Part shown: positions 1 to 11,148 of the stretch, one piece after another
Layout of the letters: each line of letters begins with the position of its first letter
Position numbering within the stretch: the first letter of the stretch is position 1
Source of the DNA: Chlorobaculum parvum NCIB 8327
GTDB lineage: Bacteria; Bacteroidota; Chlorobiia; Chlorobiales; Chlorobiaceae
NCBI RefSeq assembly: GCF_000020505.1
Contig: NC_011027.1
Coordinates: 1,472,001-1,536,000 of the forward strand
DNA length: 64,000 nt
Reading direction: 5' to 3'
The notes under the pieces: model-generated
The model's input: the letters and a program-made list of their open reading frames with translations, nothing else
What the model was told of the DNA's origin: nothing
The model's database searches: none
Position numbers and translations under genes: made by a program

Positions 1-41
1 ATGTTTTCTGAAAAATTTTACGTACACTTGCCTACAGCTCC

Positions 42-494
42 ATGAATACGACACCGCGCGACACCATGCTTATCTCAAGGAAAATCGAGATCGACTACGG
101 CCACACCCTTCCCAACAGCTTCACCTTCTGCAACCAGCTGCACGGCCACCGCGGCGTGATTGTTGCAAGCGTCGAAGGCCCGGTCATCAATCGCGACGGC
201 GATGCCGAACAGGGCATGGTGATGGATTTCAAGTTCCTGCGCGAAATCATGGACAAGCAGATTCATGACGTGCTCGATCACGGTTTTGCGGTCTGGAAAG
301 AGGATAAGGAAGACCTCGAATTCATCCTCAAGCGCAACACCCGCGTGCTGGTCACCGACGAGCCCCCCACCGCCGAATACCTCGCCAAATGGGCCTTCAA
401 CCAGATCAGCGACAAGCTCCCCGAAGGCGTGACACTCAAAAACCTCCGCTGGTACGAAACACCAAACAATTGGGCAGACTTCACCGGCGAGTGA
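42..494 (+). CDS. queD: 6-carboxy-tetrahydropterin synthase / 6-pyruvoyl-tetrahydropterin synthase family (QueD-like)
   Basis: Tunnelling-fold enzyme that turns dihydroneopterin triphosphate into 6-carboxy-tetrahydropterin, an early step of queuosine/7-deazaguanine synthesis. The zinc ligands are visible as H21 and the HGH pair H34/H36, with a candidate catalytic Cys at C30 between them; the LDH motif follows near residues 79-81 and the WYETPNNW segment near the C-terminus matches the family's pterin-anchoring Glu region. At 150 residues it is longer than the usual ~120 aa QueD. An alternative ATG at 66 would trim eight residues; neither start has a clear ribosome-binding site. The partner gene queC lies in the window at 6318-7001 on the other strand, so the pathway genes are near each other but not in one operon. 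The pathway assignment rests on the presence of queC. Confidence 0.88.
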   Translation: MNTTPRDTMLISRKIEIDYGHTLPNSFTFCNQLHGHRGVIVASVEGPVINRDGDAEQGMVMDFKFLREIMDKQIHDVLDHGFAVWKEDKEDLEFILKRNTRVLVTDEPPTAEYLAKWAFNQISDKLPEGVTLKNLRWYETPNNWADFTGE

Positions 495-738
495 CCCCCG
501 ATATCGTCTCGAATCGGAACACCGATTGTCTGGCCAACCAATGTCCTACCTTTTAGCAAAAACCTTGCTAACCTGCTGATTTAGAATCATTTCTGAGAGG
601 TCGCAAAAGATTCACAAATCTCCTTTGCACCTTAATAAGCTGACCAGCCATCGGTGTTGAGCCTTTAACAAAGGGTAAAAAAACATTACTTTTTACGTGT
701 TTCCCTTTATCTATTCACCGAAAGAAAAGGAGAGAGCC

Positions 739-2922
739 GTGGATAACCAGCACCAGAATTCGGCGAGCCCTCAAAAACGGCAATATATCGTCGTTGTGCA
801 TGGCATGGGCGAGCAGAAAACCAATGTCACGGCCCCTCCGGTTGTAGAGCGTTTCGGTGAAGCTCGCCACAGAGAACCCGTCTCTCCAGATTCAAAAAAA
901 CAGTGGTTTCAACGCAGCTCATCCTCCGAAACCCCGACCTATAATTTTATCATACCGGCCAATCTCTCGGAACAAACCGTTCGCAATGACGGAATCGGTC
1001 ACGGCTGGGCAGAATTCGAGGGGATTTCCGTATCGCAGGATTCCAACCCGCAGGAATTCAACGGAGCGATTTCCACTGACCCCAACGGCAAGAACTTCAG
1101 ATTCGTCGATATAGCCTGGCAATTCATTCTCAGGAGCGATATTGAAACCTTCGGTTCCTCAACCGAAGAGTGGGCCTCGGCCCTGCTCGAAAAGCTTGAG
1201 CTTCGGAAGAAGAATGGCAAGCCGATGGCTTCCTGGGCGCTGCCAATGCTCAAGTCCATCGTCAATACGGCCATCCCCGTTAAAGAGATGCTGGCATTCA
1301 AATATGCCGCCTTGACGAAACTGGTTTTTGACGGCTTCCTGGGCGACGTGCATCTTTATGGCGATTACGGCAGAACCCGAGGACGCGCGGTCAGGCATTT
1401 CCATGTCGTGCTGGATGAAATCATGATCAGGGATTTTCTGCAATGGTACTGGCAAATCTATTACCAGAGCAAAGAGCAGAACGCTAAAAAACCGGCATAC
1501 GAACCACCGGAATTCACCATCATCGCGCACAGTCTCGGCAGCATCATGAGTTTCGACTCGCTGGTCTACGCGCACATCAGGGACGACATCCGGCGAAACG
1601 ACTACACCAGCGAAGAGTGGCCCGAGAGCCTGCCGTTTCCAGGCTACGATTTCATTCATGACATCGAAAAAAAGAACTGGAACTACCTGCACGGCAAACT
1701 CCAGAGCATATGGAAAGCCGAGCAAGGCAACCCGGCTATTCTCGACGTTATCAGGCACATCATTCCAAATGCAGACGAGCTGTTTAACGCCGATACCGCG
1801 CATGCAAACGGTGACCAACAAGAGCACAAGAGCATTGCCGCACCTGAAATCCCCTACGTATCATGGAAAAATCATGTAACCAATTTCATCACCATCGGCT
1901 CTCCTATCGATAAATTTCTTGCACTCTGGCCTGATAATTATCTGCACCTCTACGACACTGGAACAGTCACCACGTCCGCCCCGGAAAAGATGTATCATTA
2001 CAACTTCTGCGACGAACAGGATCCGGTTGGCCATCATCTGGAAGAGGCGATGAAAACTCCGGTGTATCAAACGCTGTTCAACACCGACCCGATAGGCAAT
2101 CACGATGTCGTTTTCAGGCGTTACGGCATTCCCGGCGTTGCGCACAACCTGTACTGGACGGATCAGGAGCTTTTCTTCGGCATCATTGACAAAATTATCG
2201 ACACCAAAACCGCCAACACCAGCGACGACTTTGTCTGGAAGGAGATTCACGAAAAAACAAGAGCGTTCAAATCAGCGAAACGGTGGGCCTATTACCTGAT
2301 TCCGTTAATCACCACACTGGCAACAACGGCGCTGGTCAGTTATGGCATCCTGAACGACTCGCTCTTATGGCGCTGGCTGTCCATCATTGCCGCTGTTCTG
2401 CTCTGGGTGCAGCCGAACCTGCTGACGGCATACAAGGATGAAACCGCCGACAGCCGCAAAATGGCCCCGTCATGGCTCGAAGATAAATGGAATAAAATCC
2501 GGCCGGTCAGGGGTATTTTCAGCCGTCTGGTCAGCGCGGCGATTGAGTGGAGAAGAATCCTGATCGTCGAAAGCCTCGGCTCAAATACCGTACCAGTTGA
2601 TAATCAACCCTATGATGTCAGCGAACGCATAGCTTTCCAGAGCCAGGAGATGACCGACAAGCCCTTGAAGTATTTTGCTTTACTGGTCACCGTCGCAACC
2701 TTATCCCTCGCCGGAAGCCTTGCGCTGGGTTATACGCTTTATTATCCGGTTGAGGCTGACGCATTATTACACATCAACGTATTCACTCATCTATCCACTA
2801 TTTCGGGACCATGGTTGAACGCAGGAAAAATCGCATTCTTCTTCACGCTAAGCTATAGCCTTGTGCGCTTTTACGTTGCGGGTTCATTCCTTGGAGCCTG
2901 GAAAAGATGCAGACCGGAATAG
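739..2922 (+). CDS. Large alpha/beta-hydrolase-like protein with C-terminal membrane segments
   Basis: The frame is open from a GTG at 697, but a GTG at 739 sits just behind an AAAAGGAGAG ribosome-binding site (725-734), so a 727-residue product is preferred. Near the N-terminus is a VVVHGMGEQ oxyanion-type strand/turn (H21), and a nucleophile elbow AHSLGS puts the likely catalytic serine at about S265. The C-terminal third has about four hydrophobic segments (about residues 515-560 as a pair, 645-670 and 697-718), so the hydrolase domain is probably tethered to the inner membrane. The middle part is poorly recognisable. A lipase/esterase activity is inferred only from the fold signature; the catalytic Asp and His are not assigned. 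It converges with the next gene with a 6-nt gap and stands alone as a transcription unit. Confidence 0.6.
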   Translation: MDNQHQNSASPQKRQYIVVVHGMGEQKTNVTAPPVVERFGEARHREPVSPDSKKQWFQRSSSSETPTYNFIIPANLSEQTVRNDGIGHGWAEFEGISVSQDSNPQEFNGAISTDPNGKNFRFVDIAWQFILRSDIETFGSSTEEWASALLEKLELRKKNGKPMASWALPMLKSIVNTAIPVKEMLAFKYAALTKLVFDGFLGDVHLYGDYGRTRGRAVRHFHVVLDEIMIRDFLQWYWQIYYQSKEQNAKKPAYEPPEFTIIAHSLGSIMSFDSLVYAHIRDDIRRNDYTSEEWPESLPFPGYDFIHDIEKKNWNYLHGKLQSIWKAEQGNPAILDVIRHIIPNADELFNADTAHANGDQQEHKSIAAPEIPYVSWKNHVTNFITIGSPIDKFLALWPDNYLHLYDTGTVTTSAPEKMYHYNFCDEQDPVGHHLEEAMKTPVYQTLFNTDPIGNHDVVFRRYGIPGVAHNLYWTDQELFFGIIDKIIDTKTANTSDDFVWKEIHEKTRAFKSAKRWAYYLIPLITTLATTALVSYGILNDSLLWRWLSIIAAVLLWVQPNLLTAYKDETADSRKMAPSWLEDKWNKIRPVRGIFSRLVSAAIEWRRILIVESLGSNTVPVDNQPYDVSERIAFQSQEMTDKPLKYFALLVTVATLSLAGSLALGYTLYYPVEADALLHINVFTHLSTISGPWLNAGKIAFFFTLSYSLVRFYVAGSFLGAWKRCRPE

Positions 2923-2928
2923 CGCCTA

Positions 2929-3159
2929 TCAGCTTAGGCTCACGGCTATTTCATCGACATCATGAGCAATGACCAGCGGAATACCAAAAAGCTCAACGCC
3001 GCTGGATGAGGTTTTAAGCTGGTGCATGAAGGCGACCAGAAAATGGTGGTAGGTATGTGGCGCGGTTTTAATCGATTCCGGAGTTCGCCCCTCTTTCCGG
3101 GCGGTGTGCAATTGGGTGAGCACCTGACGCCTTATCGATTCAATTGATTCTTGGAGCAT
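2929..3159 (-). CDS. Small hypothetical protein, 76 aa
   Basis: Not recognised. The frame can be extended upstream to a TTG at 3180, but the ATG at 3159 has a strong GGAGG (3166-3170 on the complementary strand) 6-7 nt upstream, so the 76-residue form starting MLQES is preferred. The protein is a soluble, probably helical N-terminal half followed by a hydrophobic strand-rich end (GVELFGIPLVIAHDVDEIAVSLS region). It lies 77 nt downstream of the 125-residue gene in the same direction and may be its operon partner. Confidence 0.5.
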   Translation of the reverse strand: MLQESIESIRRQVLTQLHTARKEGRTPESIKTAPHTYHHFLVAFMHQLKTSSSGVELFGIPLVIAHDVDEIAVSLS

Positions 3160-3236
3160 GGCCCCCCTCCGTGATTTCAACGGTTTGCATATCGAAGACT
3201 TTCCGTTCCAGTCGTATCAGAATCCTGACGAAACCA

Positions 3237-3614
3237 TCAGTCGGCAAGTGCAAGTTCACTTTGTGCCCACACCTCTTTGAGGTCGACTTCCGGGTTCAGC
3301 AGACGCACAAACCGACCGGAGCTTTTTCTGCCGAGGATTTCGCACAAAACATTCTCTTCAGGGTGATCGATCGCCAGCACCGTTCCAGGCGTCAGGCCGT
3401 TTCTGGGATAGAAATCGACCAGCCACTCCTGCGTCTCTTTTTCGATGCATTCGAGGAATTTGATAAATACGGGGCGTTTGTGATTGTACATGCTGATCTT
3501 GCCCTGGAAAAACTCACCGTATCTCAATGCCTTGAGTTTCATGTTGATTATGATCGGTTTGAAAGAGGGGATAGTTTGAGCGCTATGTTCGAGCATCCGG
3601 TACGAACATAGCAT
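3237..3614 (-). CDS. Hypothetical protein, 125 aa
   Basis: Not recognised. A soluble protein with alternating beta/alpha character and no signal peptide or membrane segment. The start is uncertain: ATG at 3614, an internal ATG at 3596 and a further ATG giving MKLKALRYGEF are all possible, and none has a strong ribosome-binding site. It is 90 nt downstream of the glycosyltransferase gene in the same direction and so may be the penultimate gene of the queC-trpA run. Confidence 0.5.
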   Translation of the reverse strand: MLCSYRMLEHSAQTIPSFKPIIINMKLKALRYGEFFQGKISMYNHKRPVFIKFLECIEKETQEWLVDFYPRNGLTPGTVLAIDHPEENVLCEILGRKSSGRFVRLLNPEVDLKEVWAQSELALAD

Positions 3615-3704
3615 TTCGTCGCGTTTCGTTTCTGCAAACAGTTCAGCGAAAAAATGACGATGCTTTAAAAGAAAAAGAGAGGATTGGATAGAAAAGAAAT
3701 GAAG

Positions 3705-4739
3705 CTAACGGGAGCGTTTCGGAAGAAAGATCGAAAACGGCGAGTCACGGAACAGCTCGCTGTCGGTAACAGTTCTCATGCGCTGGATCAGCTGGCGCTG
3801 CTGAAGTGTTTCCGGCAATCGGCGCAGTGTAGCGGCAGCTGCCCGTACCACTTGGGAGGCTCGTTTTATCCCCTCTTTTCCGCCGGTGAGATAGAAGAGC
3901 ATCGACACCACTTCGAGCGCCAGGCGCAACGGAAGCGACAGCATGAGCGGCGTTGCGCTCCGGTTGCGGAGCAACATAAGCATGGCGTTCCGGTGGTTGT
4001 AATAGACCTTCAGCGGCGAACCTTCGGCAAGCGATGCGCCACCTTCGTGCCAAACGACAGCCTGCGGTACGGAGCGCACCGTGTAGCCCTGCAACTTCAT
4101 GCGCCAGCAGAGATCGATCTCCTCCATGTGCATGAAAAAACCGGCCTCGAATCCACCAAGCTTTTCGAACACATCGCAACGAGCAAACAGCGCTACGCCC
4201 GAAGCCCAGAAAATTTCGCGGGACTGGTCATACTGCCCGTGATCTTCCTCCCGCTCACGGAAATTCCGACCAAGGCAGTAAGGGTAGCCCAGCCGATCGA
4301 TCAGCCCGCCAGCCGCACCGGCATAGTCAAACACCCGCCTACCCTTCCGTCGCTCCGGCAGCGAAAGAATCTTCGGTTGCAGCGCGCCGATCATCGGATC
4401 GCGCTCGGCGGTTTCGACCAGATGGCCGAGCGCATCGGACTCGACGACAGCATCGTCGTTCAGAAAAAGCACGTACGGCGAATCAGCGTGCTTCAGCCCC
4501 TCATTGCAGCCGCCGGCATACCCAGCGTTAGCGACCAAGCGAAGCACGGTGACGTCGGGATAATCGGTTTCAAGTCCGGAAAGGTCGGACTTCTTGCCAC
4601 CGTTATCAACAACAATGATGGAGAAGTCCTGAAAAGTGCTTGTCTGGAGAGCGTCGAGGCAGGATTCGAGCATCAGCCAGTTTTTCAGATGCGGAATGAT
4701 GACCGTCACCATCGGGGACTGTGTGCTCGGCGTGCTCAT
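3705..4739 (-). CDS. Family 2 glycosyltransferase (rhamnosyltransferase-like)
   Basis: GT-A type glycosyltransferase of 344 residues, probably adding a sugar during lipopolysaccharide or exopolysaccharide synthesis at the cytoplasmic face of the membrane. The N-terminal VTVIIPHLKN strand, the IIVVDNGG segment, the NAGYAGGCNEG loop and the LFLNDDAVVES metal-binding DxD-like motif are the standard GT2 nucleotide-sugar signatures; the MEEIDLCWR motif is the acceptor-side ED motif of the rhamnosyltransferase-like subgroup. A C-terminal hydrophobic stretch (PLRLALEVVSMLFYLTGG) suggests membrane association. The frame is open far upstream into trpA, but that extension is the antisense-like reading of trpA's coding DNA; the ATG at 4739 (MSTPSTQ) starts 56 nt after trpA. 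The sugar and acceptor cannot be read from the sequence. Confidence 0.85.
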   Translation of the reverse strand: MSTPSTQSPMVTVIIPHLKNWLMLESCLDALQTSTFQDFSIIVVDNGGKKSDLSGLETDYPDVTVLRLVANAGYAGGCNEGLKHADSPYVLFLNDDAVVESDALGHLVETAERDPMIGALQPKILSLPERRKGRRVFDYAGAAGGLIDRLGYPYCLGRNFREREEDHGQYDQSREIFWASGVALFARCDVFEKLGGFEAGFFMHMEEIDLCWRMKLQGYTVRSVPQAVVWHEGGASLAEGSPLKVYYNHRNAMLMLLRNRSATPLMLSLPLRLALEVVSMLFYLTGGKEGIKRASQVVRAAAATLRRLPETLQQRQLIQRMRTVTDSELFRDSPFSIFLPKRSR

Positions 4740-4795
4740 GATCAGGTAAGGTTGGGCTTGATGGAGCCCCACTTGCCGGGGCTCCATCATCGGAG

Positions 4796-5599
4796 TCAGC
4801 GCAGTGATTGCCAGAACTCGGCAGCCATGGCAGCGGTCTCCTCGGGCGTTTTCGCCGAAGCCACCTGCTGCAACAGCGCCGAACCGACCACCGCACCGTC
4901 GGCCAGCTCCCACATTTTGCGCACGCGCTCGCGATCCTTGATGCCAAAACCGACCACGAACTTTTTCTTGGCATGTTTGCGCACACGTTTCAGGTACTCG
5001 GCGATCTGCTCGTCCATACCGGCAGTGTCGAGCTTGCCCGTACCGGTGGTGGCATTGACCGCCAGACAGTACGAAAAATCTGTGGACATGCAGTCGATCA
5101 GCTCGATCCGGTCGGGTGGCGTTACCGGTGAAATGAGGTAAACCACCGTCAGACCGAAGCTCCGAGCACGTTCGAGGAAATCCTCCGACTCCTCGGGCGG
5201 CAGGTCGGGAATCAGCAGGCCATCGACACCAGCCTCGACCGCATCGGCCATGAAACAATCGCCACCGTAGGCGATGAGCGGATTGCTGTACCCCATGAGC
5301 AGAATCGGCGTGGTGATCTTCTTACACCCTTCGCCAGCGCGCGCCTGCTTGACCAGATCGAGGATGCTCCGCACGGTCACGCCGTGGCTGATTGCCTTGT
5401 GCGCCGCATCCTGAATCACCGGCCCGTCACCGATCGGATCGGAATACGGCATACCGAGTTCGATGATGTCCGCCCCGTTTTCCTGCAGCGCTTCGAGCAC
5501 CGGCAGGGTCGCGCCCGGCACGGGAAATTCAGGCATATAGTAGGCCAGCAGAAGCTTCTTGTCCTGCTTCATCAGCCGGGTAATACGATTCTCTTTCAT
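4796..5599 (-). CDS. trpA: Tryptophan synthase alpha chain
   Basis: Alpha subunit (267 aa, normal length) that cleaves indole-3-glycerol phosphate to indole and glyceraldehyde-3-phosphate and channels indole to TrpB. The catalytic acids are visible: E47 in IIELGMPYSDP and D58 in GDGPVIQ. The phosphate-binding segments VVGFGIKD and GAVVGSALL are present. Its first bases overlap the end of the CPBP protease gene by 4 nt (ATGA-type overlap), so it is probably translated by coupling from that gene. It is not linked to trpB, which lies at 19346 on the other strand, and no other trp gene is nearby. Confidence 0.97.
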   Translation of the reverse strand: MKENRITRLMKQDKKLLLAYYMPEFPVPGATLPVLEALQENGADIIELGMPYSDPIGDGPVIQDAAHKAISHGVTVRSILDLVKQARAGEGCKKITTPILLMGYSNPLIAYGGDCFMADAVEAGVDGLLIPDLPPEESEDFLERARSFGLTVVYLISPVTPPDRIELIDCMSTDFSYCLAVNATTGTGKLDTAGMDEQIAEYLKRVRKHAKKKFVVGFGIKDRERVRKMWELADGAVVGSALLQQVASAKTPEETAAMAAEFWQSLR

Positions 5600-6297
5600 A
5601 GATGAAATAATGAGGGCACAAGATTTGGGATAACAAAAATATCGAGCACCATTGAGAACATGGTAATCATGTGCACCAGCACGCTACCCCACACGTTTTT
5701 CGATTTGAGCACAATATAACCGCCGAGGATGCCAATCGGAAAAGCCATCATCGCCATCAGCCCGCGTTCGTACATGCCGACCGGCGCGACGGCGTAATGA
5801 TTCAGCACATAACACATCGCTGTCACGAACACGCTCAGGTGAGGATTGAAACCTTTCTCGACCATCGATGAAAGCATCAGCCCGCGCCACAGAAACTCCT
5901 CGGCCAGCACCAGAATCGGGAAGAGGAAAAGGAAGTTCATGTTAACCAGAATGCCGAGCATGTCCACCATCGGCGGGGCGCCCTTCGAGTAGTAGATCAC
6001 CGTGTTGACGATGTCCATTACGAAAAGGATTCCGCCCGCGATGCCACCCCACTTGAGCGACTTCTTCAGATCGCCGCCCGCCAGATACATCCCGGCCCAC
6101 TCCCCCTTGCTCACGCCGCGCCAGACGACCACGCCGATGCCGCCGATGACGTAGAGCGCCAGCGCGGGCCACTCTTTGAGCGGGGTGAAATGACCGACCA
6201 GGCCGGTGATCCAGATCAGGGCCGTCAGCCCGAAGGCGAGCTTGAAGCGCACGTTCAGCGATGCGGATTCGGAGGGATTGGAATAAGCCTTTTCCAT
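5596..6297 (-). CDS. CPBP-family intramembrane metalloprotease (Abi/CAAX-type)
   Basis: Polytopic membrane protein of 233 aa with about six to eight hydrophobic helices. The signature glutamates and arginine of the CPBP (CAAX protease/bacteriocin processing) family appear as EEFLWRG (E133, E134, R138), followed by a conserved His in the next helix (H167 in VLNHYAVAP). Family members are glutamate-type intramembrane proteases; their substrates in bacteria are mostly unknown. It starts 20 nt after queC and overlaps trpA by 4 nt, so it is the middle gene of a tight minus-strand operon without obvious functional theme. Role inferred from family only. Confidence 0.85.
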   Translation of the reverse strand: MEKAYSNPSESASLNVRFKLAFGLTALIWITGLVGHFTPLKEWPALALYVIGGIGVVVWRGVSKGEWAGMYLAGGDLKKSLKWGGIAGGILFVMDIVNTVIYYSKGAPPMVDMLGILVNMNFLFLFPILVLAEEFLWRGLMLSSMVEKGFNPHLSVFVTAMCYVLNHYAVAPVGMYERGLMAMMAFPIGILGGYIVLKSKNVWGSVLVHMITMFSMVLDIFVIPNLVPSLFHL

Positions 6298-6317
6298 GAA
6301 ACTTCAGAATTTCTTTG

Positions 6318-7001
6318 TTATTGCAGATAATCGGGCCGGACTTCGTACTCGACCGGATCGGCGATACCGACCGATGCGAACGCCCGCAGCCGCCGGGCGC
6401 AACTGTCGCACACGCCGCACGCCTTGCCCTCGCTTTTGTAGCACGACCAGCTAAAGTGAAACGGCGCGTCGAGCTCCATACCTCGTTTGACGATCTCGGC
6501 CTTGCTCATGTCGATCAGCGGCGTGACGATTTCAATGCTGGTTTCGGGCCGCGTACCGTGCTCGATCACCTGGTTGAAGGCGTCGTAAAAGACTTTGCGG
6601 CAATCAGGATAGCCGGACGAATCCTCCTCGACCGCGCCGATGTAGATGCGATTCGCGCCAATCACCTCCGACCAGCTCACGGCCATTGAGAGGAAATTGG
6701 CATTGCGGAAGGGCACGTAACTGGTGGGAATATCGGTGCCGGCAAGATCAGCCGGGCCAACCGGAATGGCTGCGTCGGTCAGCGAAGAGCCGCCGATTGC
6801 GCCGAGAAATCCGGCATCGATCTCAAGGCGCTTTTCGATGCCATAATGGTCACAGATCTGACGGAAGCACTCCAGCTCTTTCTGCCACGTACGCTGCCCG
6901 TAATTGACATGCATCGCCGCAAGCTCAAACCCGTGATGATGTGCCAGAGCGGTCGCCACGAGGCTGTCCATCCCACCGCTGACCAGAAGCACTGCTTTCA
7001 T
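6318..7001 (-). CDS. queC: 7-cyano-7-deazaguanine synthase
   Basis: ATP-dependent enzyme that converts 7-carboxy-7-deazaguanine to preQ0 in queuosine biosynthesis. The adenylation P-loop SGGMDS is at residues 8-13, and the zinc-binding cysteine cluster near the C-terminus is complete (Cys residues in [18 protein letters not shown]). Length 227 aa is normal. First gene of the run queC > CPBP protease > trpA > glycosyltransferase. The 288 bp upstream (7002-7289) is AT-rich and shared with the divergent histidine kinase, so both promoters should lie there. With queD at 42-494 it supports a working preQ0 route. Confidence 0.96.
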   Translation of the reverse strand: MKAVLLVSGGMDSLVATALAHHHGFELAAMHVNYGQRTWQKELECFRQICDHYGIEKRLEIDAGFLGAIGGSSLTDAAIPVGPADLAGTDIPTSYVPFRNANFLSMAVSWSEVIGANRIYIGAVEEDSSGYPDCRKVFYDAFNQVIEHGTRPETSIEIVTPLIDMSKAEIVKRGMELDAPFHFSWSCYKSEGKACGVCDSCARRLRAFASVGIADPVEYEVRPDYLQ

Positions 7002-7289
7002 AAATTCAGGTCGTAATGACGAATAAATAATTGGTTGTAATTTTAAGCAATCTGAGACATAAATAAAAAAGATGTAATGAGAAGCCTACTGACACACCCC
7101 TGAAGTGTGCTGTACCATCACTCATATCACTTTACTTCAACTTCCGATCGTTTCTTTAACAGCTCAAGGAAAATTCAATTTTCGACCATACGTTTTTCAA
7201 AAAAAACCAATATCTATGCAATAATACTCTCAATCTTCATTTTTTCATGTTATTTTTGAACTTAAATGTTTTGAAAAATAACACTCGCC

Positions 7290-9374
7290 ATGCCCAAGGA
7301 TAAGCTCAACTGTAATGCTGAAAAAAGCACCCAACAAGCAGAAACGAGTGACAGCTCTTCGACCGTGACTCCACAAAGCGAAACATTTTTTTTAAAGGCA
7401 TTCGAAAACCATTCTGCCGTGATGCTGCTGATCGATGCTGAATCCGGGCACATCATCGATGCTAACCAAGCAGCTACAGAGTTTTACGGATGGCCCATCG
7501 AACAGCTCAAGTCAAAAAACATCAATGAAATCGATGCGCCTTCATGGACGCGAAACAAGTCATGGTTGCTGGAGTTGGCGACACAGGAACGCGGCCGTTT
7601 TGCATCTATGCACCGCTGCGCTAACGGCATGCTTCAGTATGTGGAGGTAAGTTTCGGCACAACGAAGCTACAAGCTAAAACCGTGCTCCACTTCATCATG
7701 CAGGAAAACGGCGAACGTCAATACTTTGAGGCACTGACAAAATTCCGGCACCAACTGCTTGAACTGGCTGAACACGCTTCGACCGAAGAGCTGCTTAACT
7801 TTACGATCAATGAGGCAGAACGTCTGACAGGCAGCACACTTGGCTTTTTCAATTTCATTTCGGAAGACCATAAGATTTTTCGGCACGCCTGTTCGACTCT
7901 TGCAAAAACAGATAACTGCGGGCATGCCAAGCCCCCCATTGAAATCGATCCCGAATTATTGGCAGATGTGATCTCACAAAAAAAAGTTGTGATCAACAAC
8001 GATCATGCTTCGATCAAGCATTGTAACAGCAATATCGCCAGCCATCAAGAAGCAAAACGCGAGCTGATCGTGCCAATCATTCGCAACGACAAGCTCATGG
8101 CAACACTTGAGCTCGCCAACAAACCGACCGATTACGATGAAAAAGACAGCACACTGGTAAGCATGCTTACTGGAGTAGCCTGGGACATCATCGCAAGAAA
8201 ACATGCCGAAGAGTCAGAACAAAAAATGCTGAAAGCCATTCAGCATACACAGAATATGGATTCGATCGGCCGGCTTGCCGGAGGCATTGCCCATGACATC
8301 AACAATGGGCTTGCCGTTATCCTAGGGCACACTGAAATAGTTCTTGAACAGGTATCTCCGAAGGGCACGATCACCGAAAACCTTCAGCATATTAAAAATT
8401 CAACAGTAAAAGCGGCTAACCTGATACAGCAATTGCTGGCATTTGCACGCAAACAAACGATCCACCCCAAAATTCTGGAACTCGATGCGACGCTTCTCAC
8501 CAAGCTACCCTACCTGAGGAAGCTAATCGGGGAGCAACTGAATCTGGAGTGGCACCCCGACAGTCATGACGCAAAGATTCTGATTGATCCCTTACAGCTC
8601 GATCAGATAATGATAAGCCTGTGCGAAAACGCACGCGACGCCATTACCGACACTGGTACCGTCAGGATAGAAACAGCCACCGTCAGGGTTAAACCCTCCG
8701 ATTGCTATTCCGATCATCCTTGCCAGACACCTGGATTATTTGCCATGATTTCAGTAATCGACACAGGCTGCGGAATGGACGAAAAAGTAATGTCCCAAAT
8801 TTTCGACCCTTTTTTCACCACCAAAGACGTCGGAAAAGGCTCTGGATTGGGACTATCAACCGTTTATGGTATTGTAAAGCAGAACAAGGGCTATCTTAAC
8901 TGCCAAAGCAATCCAGGCAATGGAAGCCGCTTTACAATTTATCTGCCCGTTGTCGAAAACAAAATCGAGCCAGACAAAAAGATAACCCCGAAAGATGTCG
9001 CTAGTCCTGATGATAAGCAAACGATACTCGTAGTCGATGATAATGGGACCATTCTTTACATTGTTAAAACAGTGCTTGAGAAAAACAACTACCGTGTTCT
9101 TTCTACAACTTCAGCACAAGAGGCAATCAACATCGTAACAAACTCAGAGACAAGAGTCGATCTGCTGCTAACTGATGTAGTCATGCCAGAGATGAGCGGA
9201 CAAGAACTTTCAAAAAAACTTATCTCCATATTACCTCACCTGAAAACGATTTTCATGTCGGGCTTCTCAAAGGATCTGACAAACCTTAATGAGCTTGCTG
9301 AAAACGAGCGTTTCATCAGCAAACCGTTTAAGATGCGAGAATTCACCGCCACGATAAAAGCGATGCTGAGCTGA
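7290..9374 (+). CDS. PAS-GAF hybrid sensor histidine kinase with C-terminal receiver
   Basis: Cytosolic sensor of 694 aa without signal peptide or membrane helix. Domain order: PAS (about 25-140, with DANQAATEFYGW), GAF (about 150-305; the pattern ASTEELLNFTINEAERLTGS is typical), dimerisation/phosphoacceptor region with H335 in GGIAHDINN, HATPase with the N-box ENARDA, G1 DTGCGMD, and G2 GKGSGLGLSTVYGIV, and a receiver domain with acceptor D629 in LLLTDVVMPEMSG. The ligand is unknown; a GAF/PAS input suggests an intracellular redox or small-molecule cue. There is no separate response regulator next to it, so the phosphate may end on its own receiver or go to an unlinked partner. It converges on groEL with a shared terminator. 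Confidence 0.92.
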   Translation: MPKDKLNCNAEKSTQQAETSDSSSTVTPQSETFFLKAFENHSAVMLLIDAESGHIIDANQAATEFYGWPIEQLKSKNINEIDAPSWTRNKSWLLELATQERGRFASMHRCANGMLQYVEVSFGTTKLQAKTVLHFIMQENGERQYFEALTKFRHQLLELAEHASTEELLNFTINEAERLTGSTLGFFNFISEDHKIFRHACSTLAKTDNCGHAKPPIEIDPELLADVISQKKVVINNDHASIKHCNSNIASHQEAKRELIVPIIRNDKLMATLELANKPTDYDEKDSTLVSMLTGVAWDIIARKHAEESEQKMLKAIQHTQNMDSIGRLAGGIAHDINNGLAVILGHTEIVLEQVSPKGTITENLQHIKNSTVKAANLIQQLLAFARKQTIHPKILELDATLLTKLPYLRKLIGEQLNLEWHPDSHDAKILIDPLQLDQIMISLCENARDAITDTGTVRIETATVRVKPSDCYSDHPCQTPGLFAMISVIDTGCGMDEKVMSQIFDPFFTTKDVGKGSGLGLSTVYGIVKQNKGYLNCQSNPGNGSRFTIYLPVVENKIEPDKKITPKDVASPDDKQTILVVDDNGTILYIVKTVLEKNNYRVLSTTSAQEAINIVTNSETRVDLLLTDVVMPEMSGQELSKKLISILPHLKTIFMSGFSKDLTNLNELAENERFISKPFKMREFTATIKAMLS

Positions 9375-9396
9375 GCCCCCCAACAACCACAATACG

Positions 9397-9436
9397 CAAC
9401 AAAAAAAGGCCCGCTTTCGCAGGCCTTTTTTTGTTG
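9397..9436. terminator. Bidirectional intrinsic terminator between the histidine kinase and groEL
   Basis: Perfect 15-bp inverted repeat CAACAAAAAAAGGCC / GGCCTTTTTTTGTTG around a 10-nt loop. The A-run on one arm and T-run on the other let it end transcripts from both converging genes. Confidence 0.9.
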
Positions 9437-9454
9437 CTATGAGCAATCGGGGGA

Positions 9455-11098
<1,644 letters not shown>

Positions 11099-11148
11099 TG
11101 TAAAGCGTTCCTCCTTTAGGATTTAGTAAATACTGTACGGTGAATTGA

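Noticed and set aside
3684-5141. A 485-codon plus-strand frame opposite the glycosyltransferase and trpA
   Set aside because: Antisense to two clearly conserved genes; the product is low-complexity His/Arg/Gln-rich and unlike any family.
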